Source: AWTP1-18 sp036518635
GTDB lineage: Bacteria; Pseudomonadota; Gammaproteobacteria; Burkholderiales; Rhodocyclaceae
Length of the DNA: 24,879 nt
Reading direction: 5' to 3'
NCBI GenBank assembly: GCA_036518635.1
Contig: DATDMT010000297.1
Location: 1-24,879 of the forward strand
The translations under genes and the position numbers were made by a program. Of this stretch, positions 14,047-21,460 are shown in pieces (positions within the stretch are counted from its first letter, which is position 1; each line of letters begins with the position of its first letter). The notes under the pieces were generated by a model that saw nothing but the letters and a program-made list of their open reading frames with translations, was not told the origin of the DNA and did no database searches.

Positions 14047-15764
14047 TCCGCCTTTTCCTGCTGCTGTTCTGGCTGCCCCTGGCGGCCCTCGCCGCCGAGC
14101 CCCTGCCGCCGGAGCAGGCCTTTCAGGCCAGCGCCCGCGCCCTCGACGGCCACACCGTCGAGGCCCGCTTCGAAATCGCCGACGGCTATTACCTCTACCG
14201 TGAGCGTTTCAAGTTCGCCGTCGAAGGCGGCGCTGCCCGGCTCGGCACGCCGCGCTTTCCCCAGGGCGAGGTCAAGGAAGATCCGAACTTCGGCAAGGTC
14301 GAGGTCTATCACCGCAGCATGGCCGTGGCCCTGCCGGTGGAGGGCAGCGTCGACGGCCTGAAGCTGAAACTGACCTACCAGGGCTGCGCCGACATGGGCA
14401 TCTGCTATCCGCCGCAGCACGCGGTGGTCGAGGTCCAGGCCGCCGGCAGCGGCGGACCGGCGAGCAGCGCGGGCGGCGGCGACGAGAGTTCGCGCATCGC
14501 CAGCCTGCTGCAACACGGCAGCTACTGGCTGATCCTGATCAGCTTTTTCGGTTTTGGCCTGCTGCTCTCCTTCACCCCCTGCATGCTGCCGATGGTACCG
14601 ATCCTTTCCAGCATGATCGTCCATCACGGCCACGCGGTGAGCCACGGCCGCGCCTTCGTCCTGTCGCTGGCCTATGTGCTGGGCATGGCGGTGACCTACG
14701 CCCTGGCCGGCGTCGCCGCCGGCTACAGCGGCACCCTGCTGTCCAATGCGCTGCAGAACGCCTGGGTACTGGGCGGCTTCGCCCTGATCTTCGTGCTGCT
14801 GTCCCTGTCGATGTTCGGCTTCTACGAATTGCAGATGCCCAGCGCGCTGCAAAGCCGCCTGTCGGCAACCGCCGAGCGGCGCGGCGGCTCCCTGCCGGCC
14901 CTGGCGGTGATGGGCGCCCTGTCGGCGCTGATCGCCGGCCCCTGCGTCGCCGCGCCCCTGGCCGGCGCCCTGCTCTACATCGCCAAGACCGGCAACGCGG
15001 CGCTGGGCGGCAGCGCCCTATTTTCACTGGCCCTCGGCATGGGCGCGCCGCTCTTGGCGGTAGGCCTGTTCTCCCGCTCCCTGCTGCCGAAGACCGGCCC
15101 CTGGATGGAGGCGGTGAAAAAATTCTTCGGCGTGCTGCTGCTGGCCACCGCCCTCTGGTTCTTGAGCCCGGTGCTGCCGGGATGGCTGCCGATGCTGGGC
15201 TGGGCCCTGCTGCTGATCGTGCCGGCGATCTACCTGCACGCCATCGATCTGCTGCCGACCAACGCCAGCGGCTGGCACAAGCTGTGGAAAGGCGTCGGCC
15301 TGGCGATGCTGCTGGCCGGCACGGCAATGCTGGCCGGCCTCCTGGGCGGCTCCCGCGATCCGCTGCAACCCCTCGGCTTCCTGCGCAGCAATGCGGCTGC
15401 CGGGCCGGTCAGCGCGGTGCATTTCGAACGCATCGCCAACATCGCTGAACTCGACGGGCGCCTGGCCAAGGCCACCAAGCCGGTGATGCTGGATTTCTAT
15501 GCCGACTGGTGCGTCTCCTGCAAGGAAATGGAAAAACTCACCTTCGCCGATCCGACGGTGGCCCAGCGCCTCGCCCAATTCACCCTGCTGCAGGCCGACG
15601 TCACCGCCAACAGCGAGGCCGACAAGGCCCTCTTGGCGCGCTTCGAGCTGTTCGGCCCGCCCGGCATCATCTTCTTCGGCCGCGACAGCAAGGAAATCCC
15701 TCCGCGCGTGGTGGGCTACCAGCCGCCCGAGATGTTCCTCGCTTCCCTCGACCAGCATCGCTAA
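14040..15764 (+). CDS. dsbD: DsbD thiol:disulfide interchange protein
   Basis: The 574-residue protein carries electrons from cytoplasmic thioredoxin across the inner membrane to periplasmic thiol proteins. It has a signal peptide (about 1-19), an N-terminal periplasmic domain with Cys116 and Cys122 (YQGCADMGICYPP), a membrane domain of eight spans with Cys181 in FTPCMLP and Cys302 in GPCVAAPL, and a C-terminal thioredoxin domain with WCVSC (Cys491, Cys494). All six redox cysteines are present. The ATG at 14040 overlaps the cutA end. It could supply reducing power to the TlpA-like protein encoded 0.7 kb downstream (inference). Confidence 0.96.
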   Translation: MLIRLFLLLFWLPLAALAAEPLPPEQAFQASARALDGHTVEARFEIADGYYLYRERFKFAVEGGAARLGTPRFPQGEVKEDPNFGKVEVYHRSMAVALPVEGSVDGLKLKLTYQGCADMGICYPPQHAVVEVQAAGSGGPASSAGGGDESSRIASLLQHGSYWLILISFFGFGLLLSFTPCMLPMVPILSSMIVHHGHAVSHGRAFVLSLAYVLGMAVTYALAGVAAGYSGTLLSNALQNAWVLGGFALIFVLLSLSMFGFYELQMPSALQSRLSATAERRGGSLPALAVMGALSALIAGPCVAAPLAGALLYIAKTGNAALGGSALFSLALGMGAPLLAVGLFSRSLLPKTGPWMEAVKKFFGVLLLATALWFLSPVLPGWLPMLGWALLLIVPAIYLHAIDLLPTNASGWHKLWKGVGLAMLLAGTAMLAGLLGGSRDPLQPLGFLRSNAAAGPVSAVHFERIANIAELDGRLAKATKPVMLDFYADWCVSCKEMEKLTFADPTVAQRLAQFTLLQADVTANSEADKALLARFELFGPPGIIFFGRDSKEIPPRVVGYQPPEMFLASLDQHR

Positions 15765-15779
15765 CTTTCTGGAGTCTCC

Positions 15780-16364
15780 ATGTTCACCGGCATCGTCGCC
15801 GCCACCGGCCGCATCAGCAAAATTCAGCCCCTGGAAAAGGGCCTGCGCCTCACCGTCGAGGCCCCCGGCCTGAAGCTGGCCGACGTCGCCGTCGGCGACT
15901 CCATCGCTCACGGCGGCGTCTGCCTGACGGTGATCGCCAAGAAGAAGACCAGCTACCAGATCGACGTCTCCCGCGAGACCCTGGACTGCACCGTCGGCCT
16001 TGATGTCGAAGGCGGCGAGGTGAATCTGGAAAAGGCCATGCGCCTGTCCGACTTCATCGGCGGCCACCTGGTCTCCGGCCATGTGGACGGCGTCGGCGAG
16101 GTGGAGAAGTTCGAGCCGGTGGGCGAATCCCACGAGCTGGTGATCAAGGCGCCGAAGGGCCTCGCCAAGTACATCGCGCGCAAGGGTTCGATCACCGTGG
16201 ACGGCGTCTCCCTGACCACCAACCGGGTCAAGGGCCGCAAGTTCTCGATCAACCTGATCCCCCACACCGTCGAAGTCACCACCCTGAAGCACCTGCAGGC
16301 CGGCAGCCGGGTGAACCTGGAGATCGACCTGATCGCCCGCTATGTGGAGCGCATGCTGGGCTAA
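15780..16364 (+). CDS. ribE: Riboflavin synthase, alpha subunit
   Basis: The 194-residue enzyme joins two 6,7-dimethyl-8-ribityllumazine molecules to give riboflavin plus a pyrimidine that returns to the pathway. It starts with the family signature MFTGIV and shows the two lumazine-binding repeats (about 1-97 and 98-194), with SIAHGGVCLTV and SETLDCT-like segments in the first and SITVDGVSLT in the second, and GGHLVSGHVDGVG at the junction. GGAG lies a few bases before the ATG. In relatives ribE is usually followed directly by ribBA and ribH; here about 5.1 kb of other genes intervene. Confidence 0.95.
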   Translation: MFTGIVAATGRISKIQPLEKGLRLTVEAPGLKLADVAVGDSIAHGGVCLTVIAKKKTSYQIDVSRETLDCTVGLDVEGGEVNLEKAMRLSDFIGGHLVSGHVDGVGEVEKFEPVGESHELVIKAPKGLAKYIARKGSITVDGVSLTTNRVKGRKFSINLIPHTVEVTTLKHLQAGSRVNLEIDLIARYVERMLG

Positions 16365-16414
16365 GTGCCCGACCTGGAAAGCGGGCGGGGTCTTTCAATA
16401 GGGGCCGAAGCGGC

Positions 16415-16420
16415 TAGACT
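16415..16420 (+). promoter_or_regulatory. Possible -10 element of the TlpA-DUF4266-DUF3570-ApbE cassette
   Basis: TAGACT lies 40 bases before the tlpA-like start codon in the 95-base gap after ribE. The -35 region (near 16392) is a weak CTTTCA. GCCCG (16367-16371) and CGGGC (16382-16386) could form a small hairpin that would partly separate this cassette from ribE. All tentative. Confidence 0.3.
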
Positions 16421-16459
16421 CTAAAGGTCTCGGCTTGCCCCTGCCTCGAAAGGCCCTGC

Positions 16460-16993
16460 ATGTCCGCTTCCCCGTTCATGGCTGGCGCACGATTGCCGGC
16501 ATTGCTGCGAATACTGACGTTGCTGGGCGGCGTCTTGCTGGTAACGGCGCCGGTCCATGCCGGCTCGTCGCCGACGGCCGCGGCGGACTTCTCGCTCCCC
16601 GGCCGGACTGCGCAGGTCCGCTTGTCCGCAGCCAAAGGCAAGGTCGTCTATCTGGATTTCTGGGCCTCCTGGTGCGGCCCTTGCCGACTGTCCTTCCCCT
16701 GGATGAATCTGATGCAGGCCCGCTATGGCGCCAAGGGCCTGCAGGTGATCGCGGTCAACGTCGACGAGAAGCCGGACGATGCCTTGCGCTTTCTCGCGCT
16801 GGTGCCGGCAGATTTCACCATCGCTTTCGACAGTCGCGGCGACACCCCGGCCAAGTACGGCGTCAAGGGCATGCCGATGAGCTATCTGGTCGACCGCGAC
16901 GGCGTGGTGGTCTATCGGCACATGGGCTTCAATGCGGCGGATCGCGACGAGTTGGAGCGGCAGATTCGGCAGGCCCTGGGAGTAGCGCCATGA
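16460..16993 (+). CDS. TlpA-like periplasmic thioredoxin
   Basis: The 177-residue protein has an N-terminal signal or anchor (hydrophobic core about 14-32, ending APVHA) and a thioredoxin domain of the TlpA/ResA type. The active site is WCGPC (about 70-74) inside LDFWASWCGPCR, and the cis-proline loop reads KGMPMSYLVD. TlpA-like proteins reduce specific disulfides in the envelope. A purine-rich GAAAGG precedes the ATG by about six bases. Its stop overlaps the start of the DUF4266 gene (ATGA). The short Cys-tailed lipoprotein next door is an obvious candidate substrate or partner (inference). Confidence 0.9.
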   Translation: MSASPFMAGARLPALLRILTLLGGVLLVTAPVHAGSSPTAAADFSLPGRTAQVRLSAAKGKVVYLDFWASWCGPCRLSFPWMNLMQARYGAKGLQVIAVNVDEKPDDALRFLALVPADFTIAFDSRGDTPAKYGVKGMPMSYLVDRDGVVVYRHMGFNAADRDELERQIRQALGVAP

Positions 16994-17217
16994 GGCGCGG
17001 GCTTTCCTGTCTTGCGGTGATGGCCCTGCCCTTGCTGCTGACGGCCTGCAGCGGCATGACGCCGGTTCAGCCATGGCAGAAGGGCAATCTGGCGCGGCCG
17101 GAAATGAGCTTCGACAGCGATCCGCTGGAGGCGGCCCTGGACGAGCACGTTTATTTCAGCAAGGAGGGGGCCTCGGGCGGCGGGCGCGTCGGTGGCGGCG
17201 GTTGTGGCTGCAACTGA
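16990..17217 (+). CDS. Small DUF4266 lipoprotein with C-terminal CGCN
   Basis: The 75-residue protein has a lipoprotein signal with lipobox LTAC (modified Cys20), a short conserved body (PVQPWQKGNLARPEM, DPLEAALDEHVYFSKE) and a Gly-rich tail ending in G-C-G-C-N (Cys72, Cys74). This matches the DUF4266 family as I remember it; members commonly sit beside DUF3570 and ApbE genes. Function is unknown. The mature protein is only about 55 residues, membrane-anchored at its N-terminus, with a flexible Gly tail presenting two Cys residues suited to a disulfide, metal or cofactor. It overlaps the TlpA-like gene by four bases, indicating coupling. Confidence 0.85.
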   Translation: MRRGLSCLAVMALPLLLTACSGMTPVQPWQKGNLARPEMSFDSDPLEAALDEHVYFSKEGASGGGRVGGGGCGCN

Positions 17218-17244
17218 TGGCGCGCGATTCGATGGCAATCCCGT

Positions 17245-18405
17245 ATGGATAGGCTGACGCACAACGATCCTGCGAAGGCCGCCAGCGCATCCGGATGCGC
17301 GGTCGGCACTGCGGCGCTGATGGCTGCCGCCCTGGCCCTGCCCGGCATTCAGGCCGCGCGAGCGGAAACCGCCCCCGACCGGGGAGTCGTCAGCGTCAAG
17401 TTTCTCGACTATCAGGACAGCCAGCCGGGGGCCGACCGCATCCGCGTCACCGCGCCATCGATGTTCTTCCTGGCGCCCTTCGCCGATGGTCGCTGGTCCG
17501 CCAGCGGCACCTACACCGTCGACGCGATTTCCGGCGCCTCGCCGGCATTCCACACGCGGGCACTGACACGGATGCGTGACGATCGCCACGCCTACAACGG
17601 CGGCGTCACCCGCTATTTCCAGGACGGTACCCTCACGCTAGGCGCCGCCTACTCACGCGAGTCCGACTATCTTTCCCGCGGCTTCTCGCTGCAGGGAACA
17701 CACTCCAGCGAAGACAAGAATACGAGCTTCAATCTCGGCGTCGCCATGTACAACGACGAGATCAATCCGACCAACCGCATCGTCCGCCACGAGACCAAGC
17801 AGGTCGCCGAATACCTGGCAGGAGTGACGCAGATACTGACGCCGTACGACATCGTTCAGGCCGAAATCGGCACCTCGCGCGGCCGCGGCTATTTCTCTGA
17901 CCCCTACAAAACCTTCGACCAGCGACCCCGCCGCCACGACCACGCAACCGTCCTGGCACGCTGGAATCACCACTTCAGCGGGGCCGGCGGTACCAGCCGC
18001 CTCTCCTACCGCTACTACAACGACAACTACGGCATCATCGCCCACACCGCCGAGGCGGAGTACGTGCAGCCCCTACCGGGCGGCTGGACGCTGCAACCCT
18101 CGCTGCGGCTTTACACCCAAAAGGCGGCGACGTTCTACGTCGAAGTGGACCCGGCGCGCGGGGACGGCATCACCTTTCCATCAGCCGCGGCCCTGTACAA
18201 CTCCCGCGACCAGCGGCTCTCCGCCTTTGGCGCAGCCACCCTCGGCCTCAAGGTGGTCAAAGATTTCGGACCGGACTGGAGCTTAGACGTGAAGTACGAA
18301 CGCTATGAGCAACGCTCGGAGTGGGCGCGGAACGCCCAGGGGAGCTACGGGCTGGCGCCGTTCCAGTTTCGCGCCGTGCAGTTCGGCATCACTCACCGCT
18401 TCTGA
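17245..18405 (+). CDS. DUF3570 outer-membrane beta-barrel protein with a predicted flavinylation site
   Basis: The 386-residue protein has a hydrophobic export signal after a hydrophilic N-terminal stretch (core about 17-36, probable cleavage ARA-ET near 40). The rest alternates polar and hydrophobic residues as in beta-barrels, with many Tyr/Trp/Phe, and ends in FGITHRF; a terminal Phe is typical of outer-membrane barrels. It matches DUF3570 as I recall it. Residues 93-99 read DAISGAS, which fits the motif used by ApbE FMN transferases, with Ser99 as the expected attachment site. The ATG at 17245 has no clear ribosome site, so translation may depend on coupling to the upstream gene. The ApbE gene begins 14 bases after the stop. 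Confidence 0.82.
   Translation: MDRLTHNDPAKAASASGCAVGTAALMAAALALPGIQAARAETAPDRGVVSVKFLDYQDSQPGADRIRVTAPSMFFLAPFADGRWSASGTYTVDAISGASPAFHTRALTRMRDDRHAYNGGVTRYFQDGTLTLGAAYSRESDYLSRGFSLQGTHSSEDKNTSFNLGVAMYNDEINPTNRIVRHETKQVAEYLAGVTQILTPYDIVQAEIGTSRGRGYFSDPYKTFDQRPRRHDHATVLARWNHHFSGAGGTSRLSYRYYNDNYGIIAHTAEAEYVQPLPGGWTLQPSLRLYTQKAATFYVEVDPARGDGITFPSAAALYNSRDQRLSAFGAATLGLKVVKDFGPDWSLDVKYERYEQRSEWARNAQGSYGLAPFQFRAVQFGITHRF
17521..17541 (+). other. Codons for predicted ApbE flavinylation motif DAISGAS
   Basis: These seven codons encode Asp93 to Ser99 of the DUF3570 protein. The pattern D-x-x-S-G-A-S agrees with Dxx[S/T]GA[S/T], known from NqrB/NqrC and RnfG/RnfD-type proteins, where the last Ser/Thr receives FMN through a phosphoester bond. 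Modification here is inferred, not shown. Confidence 0.6.
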
Positions 18406-18419
18406 TTTCAGTGGCGCCG

Positions 18420-19352
18420 ATGGTTGAACCGCCTACCTCCGCCTCACGCCTGTTTCGCAAGACCTTCCGGGCCATGGCCTGCCCCTGTGAAATCGTCATC
18501 GACGGCAGCGACCCAGCGGCGGCCGCCCAATTGATCGACGCGGCCATCGGCGAAGTACTGCGCATCGAGTACAAGTATTCCCGCTACCGTGCCGACAGCC
18601 TCCTGTCGCGGATCAACAGCGCCGCCGGCACGGACTGGGTCGAATCCGACGAGGAGACCGACGGCTTGCTCGACTATGCAAATGTCTTGTACACGGAAAG
18701 CCGCGGACTGTTCGACATCACTTCAGGCGTGCTGCGCCGCGTCTGGGATTTCAAGGCGGGCGTGCTGCCCGCCGCCGCCGCGCTGGCGGACACGCTCAAG
18801 CTAATCGGCTGGCCGCGGGTCGAACGCAGCGCGCGGCGGGTGCGCCTGCCGGTAGCCGGCATGGAATTGGATTTCGGCGGCTTCGGCAAGGAATACGCCG
18901 TCGATCGGGCGGCGGCAATGCTCGAGCTGCAAGGCATTCGCCACGGCTATGTAAACCTTGGCGGCGATATGCGCATCCTGGGCCCCAAGCTGGATGACAC
19001 TGCTTGGCTCATGGGCATACAGCATCCGCGGCAGCAAGGGGTGCTGTGCGCCCGGCTGCCGCTGCTGCAGGGCGCCTTGGCCACCAGCGGCGACTACGAG
19101 CGTTTTTTTGAACAGGACGGCGTTCGCTACTGCCACGTACTCAATCCGCAGACCGGCTGGCCGGCGCGGTATTGGCAGTCGATCAGCGTGACGGCGCCGT
19201 CGGCCTTGGTAGCCGGCAGCATCACCACGATAGCGATGTTGCAAGAGGCACAAGCGGCGGCCTACCTTGAAAGCAGCGGCTTCGGCTATCTTGCGATCGA
19301 CCAGCACGGCACCTACCATACGAAGGGGGCCGACCGGCAGCCGAGTGGGTGA
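18420..19352 (+). CDS. apbE: ApbE-family FAD:protein FMN transferase
   Basis: The 310-residue protein matches the ApbE family, which moves FMN from FAD onto Ser/Thr of target proteins. Visible motifs are FRAMACPCEI near the N-terminus, DFGGFGKEYAVD (151-162), VNLGGDM (178-184), ALATSGDY (219-226) and HVLNPQTGWPA (239-249). The C-terminal metal site, usually AD-x-x-x-T, reads VAGSITT: Gly266 takes the place of Asp, while Thr270 is kept. No signal peptide is visible, whereas many bacterial ApbE proteins are exported lipoproteins. The ATG at 18420 has a weak ribosome site; a GTG at 18411 is in frame. The likely target is the DUF3570 protein encoded just upstream. Confidence 0.9.
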   Translation: MVEPPTSASRLFRKTFRAMACPCEIVIDGSDPAAAAQLIDAAIGEVLRIEYKYSRYRADSLLSRINSAAGTDWVESDEETDGLLDYANVLYTESRGLFDITSGVLRRVWDFKAGVLPAAAALADTLKLIGWPRVERSARRVRLPVAGMELDFGGFGKEYAVDRAAAMLELQGIRHGYVNLGGDMRILGPKLDDTAWLMGIQHPRQQGVLCARLPLLQGALATSGDYERFFEQDGVRYCHVLNPQTGWPARYWQSISVTAPSALVAGSITTIAMLQEAQAAAYLESSGFGYLAIDQHGTYHTKGADRQPSG

Positions 19353-19393
19353 TTTGTCGCGAGGCGCCTGCTTTTCTTGAGTGGGGGTCGGTC

Positions 19394-21313
19394 ATGAGCG
19401 TGGTCAACGGAACGTCAGGCAACGATACGTTCACGCCCGGGCAATTCGACCTCTTGGTCAATTACAACGGTTCCGGCGGCAGCGACAAGCTTTTCGTCAC
19501 GGCCAATACGGCCAAATCCCAGTATTCGATCACCCAGCACGGCAGCGACATCTGGGTCGACTCCGTCTCCGCCGCCAGCGGCGTCCACTGGGTGCTGAAC
19601 AATGTTGAGGAAATCAATTTCGCCATCGGCGGCATCGTCGACCTGACCGCCCTGTTCCCGACCGCGACATTCTCCTCCGCAGCCCCCGACAACTCGGGCT
19701 CGAACACCGGCAACACCGGGTCGACGACACCCTCCACGCCGCCAGCCGACACCACGCCGCCGAACGCCATCAGCTTCAGCCCTGCCGGCCAATCCAGCAG
19801 CGTCGACGTCGGCAGCAACATCGTCATCACCTTCAACGAATCCATCAAGCTGGGAACCGGATCAATCATTCTCAGAAACGCCGCCGGCACCGTCGTCGAA
19901 AGCTACGACCCGGCTGCCTCCAGTCATCCGAACCTTTCCATCTCCGGCACGGCATTGACCATCGACCCCAGCAGCGCACTTGATTTCAGCGCTACCTATT
20001 CCGTCGAACTGAGTGCCGGCAGCATTCAGGATTTGGCAGGTAACGCCTATGCCGGCAGCAGCGGCTACCAATTTACGACCGCGGCGCTGCCCGTACTCAG
20101 CGGCACCAAGGCTAGCGACACGCTGAATGACAACGGCCTTCCACGGCAGCTCGTTGGCGGCTTGGGCAACGATGTCTATCTGGTCGGCAATGCCGCCGAC
20201 TTGGTGGTGGAAAACGCCAACCAGGGAATCGACACGGTGAAGTCCAGCGTGAGTTTCACGCTGCCAGCGAACGTGGAAAAACTGATTTTGACGGGCAGCG
20301 CGGACATCAACGCCACCGGGAACGACGCGAACAACATCCTCAGCGGAAACAGCGGCGCCAATATCCTGAACGGCATGGCGGGAACGGACACCTTGATCGG
20401 CGGCGGCGGCAACGACGTCTATGTGGTGGACCTGATCAAGCAGGGTACCGTCGCCAAGTTGCAGGATCAGGTGGTGGAGGCGGCGAACGGCGGCACGGAC
20501 ACGCTGCAATTGCAAAGCGCCACGCTGAATCTGGTGGTCGCCACCACCCTGACGATTCCGGTCAACGTCGAAAACCTGGACGCCTCCAATACCGGCTCGA
20601 CCCTGCTCAATCTGAACGGCAATGGGTTGAGCAATACGCTGACCGGCAACGCGGCGGCAAATGTGTTGAACGGTGGTGCCGGCAAGGGCACGGCCGACTC
20701 GCTGATCGGCGGTGGCGGCGACGACACCTATGTGGTCAACAGCGTCAATGACAAGGTAATCGAGCAATCCGGCGGCGGGACCGATCTGGTCCGGGTGAAT
20801 CTGGCCACCGCCGGCAGCACCTACATGCTGGCCGACAACGTCGAAAACGGCAGGGTCGTTTCAACCGCGGCAATCAATCTGACCGGCAATGCGCTGGACA
20901 ACACGCTGATCGGCAACGCCGCCGCGAATACGCTGGACGGCGGCGGCGGACATGACACCCTGACCGGCGGCGCCGGTCGCGACCTGTTCGTTTTTCACGC
21001 CCTCCCCGGCAGCGACAACTCGGTCGTGGTTACCGATTTCTTGCACCATGGAGATCATGTCGATCTCGACCCCGCGGTCTTCGGCGCCCTGTTCAACGCC
21101 GACGGCTCGCTGAAAGCGGCGGAGTTCAGTTCCGGCACCAGCCTGGCCGCCGCGCAGGCGGGTAATTCGGCGGCCCATCTGCTCTATGACGCCAAGACGG
21201 GCAATCTGTATTTCGATGCCGATGCCGGCGGCGCGACGGCAGCAGTGCAGATCGCCCAATTCGGCCTCACCGTGCATTCGGCACTGGATGCGCTCGATTT
21301 CCATCACTATTGA
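19394..21313 (+). CDS. RTX-repeat, Ig-like secreted protein (probable type I secretion substrate)
   Basis: The 639-residue protein has no N-terminal signal peptide. It begins with an RTX-like SGNDTFTPGQFDLL, then a non-repetitive region, a Ser/Thr/Pro linker (about 100-119), a bacterial Ig-like (SwmB/Big_5-type) domain (about 120-230, with VDVGSNIVITFNESI and IQDLAGNAYAG), and a long calcium-binding RTX region (about 255-534) with GGxGxD-type nonapeptides. The acidic C-terminus (VVVTDFLHHGDHVDLDP, then FDAD) fits the type I secretion signal region of such proteins. It is probably an extracellular or surface adhesin or structural protein; no toxin or enzyme domain is seen. GTGGGGGT before ATG 19394 may serve as ribosome site. 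No transporter genes are in the window. It follows apbE by 41 bases. Confidence 0.85.
   Translation: MSVVNGTSGNDTFTPGQFDLLVNYNGSGGSDKLFVTANTAKSQYSITQHGSDIWVDSVSAASGVHWVLNNVEEINFAIGGIVDLTALFPTATFSSAAPDNSGSNTGNTGSTTPSTPPADTTPPNAISFSPAGQSSSVDVGSNIVITFNESIKLGTGSIILRNAAGTVVESYDPAASSHPNLSISGTALTIDPSSALDFSATYSVELSAGSIQDLAGNAYAGSSGYQFTTAALPVLSGTKASDTLNDNGLPRQLVGGLGNDVYLVGNAADLVVENANQGIDTVKSSVSFTLPANVEKLILTGSADINATGNDANNILSGNSGANILNGMAGTDTLIGGGGNDVYVVDLIKQGTVAKLQDQVVEAANGGTDTLQLQSATLNLVVATTLTIPVNVENLDASNTGSTLLNLNGNGLSNTLTGNAAANVLNGGAGKGTADSLIGGGGDDTYVVNSVNDKVIEQSGGGTDLVRVNLATAGSTYMLADNVENGRVVSTAAINLTGNALDNTLIGNAAANTLDGGGGHDTLTGGAGRDLFVFHALPGSDNSVVVTDFLHHGDHVDLDPAVFGALFNADGSLKAAEFSSGTSLAAAQAGNSAAHLLYDAKTGNLYFDADAGGATAAVQIAQFGLTVHSALDALDFHHY
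20156..20995 (+). repeat. RTX calcium-binding repeat region within the secreted protein gene
   Basis: Four blocks of glycine/aspartate repeats occur: GGLGNDVYLVG (residues 255-265), GMAGTDTLIGGGGNDVYVV (327-345), GGAGKGTADSLIGGGGDDTYVV (427-448, interrupted by an extra KGTA) and GGGGHDTLTGGAGRDLFVF (516-534). Between them are longer segments ending in NVE(K/N)L or NVENG, a VCBS/RTX-type arrangement. This is protein repeat, not a DNA element. Confidence 0.8.
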
Positions 21314-21368
21314 GCGGAAGTCAGCGCAGCACGGACTCCTTGGTGAAGGCTTGGCCTGCAGTCGAACC

Positions 21369-21398
21369 CGGCCTGTTAGCAGGCAGGCGCCTGGCCGG
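21369..21398. repeat. Nested inverted repeats between the RTX gene and ribBA
   Basis: CCGGCC starting near 21368 pairs with GGCCGG (21393-21398); inside are GCCTG-TTAG-CAGGC (21371-21384) and the palindrome CAGGCGCCTG (21384-21393). It could end the upstream transcript, but there is no T-run, or it may bind a regulator. It lies upstream of the candidate ribBA -10 element. It does not show the conserved parts of an FMN riboswitch. Confidence 0.35.
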
Positions 21399-21419
21399 CG
21401 GGGGTAGGCCCCATGGGAG

Positions 21420-21425
21420 TAGAAT
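21420..21425 (+). promoter_or_regulatory. Candidate -10 element of ribBA
   Basis: TAGAAT (5 of 6) lies 36 bases before the ribBA ATG, predicting a start near 21432 and a leader of about 29 bases. No clear -35 is present. It suggests ribBA-ribH-nusB-thiL has its own promoter separate from ribE. Confidence 0.35.
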
Positions 21426-21460
21426 CGCGCCCTCACTCGATTCCCACAAGCATTCCCCCC

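Noticed and set aside
16365..16390. Intrinsic terminator after ribE
   Set aside because: Only a 5-bp stem (GCCCG/CGGGC) with a 10-base loop and no real T-run; kept only as a remark.
20156..20995. DNA repeat array or CRISPR in the RTX region
   Set aside because: The repeats are imperfect, in frame and encode Gly/Asp calcium-binding nonapeptides; there are no spacers.
21340..21425. FMN riboswitch before ribBA
   Set aside because: The stretch CTGGCCGGCGGGGG loosely recalls part of the RFN consensus, but the other conserved segments are absent and the site lies upstream of the candidate -10 element.
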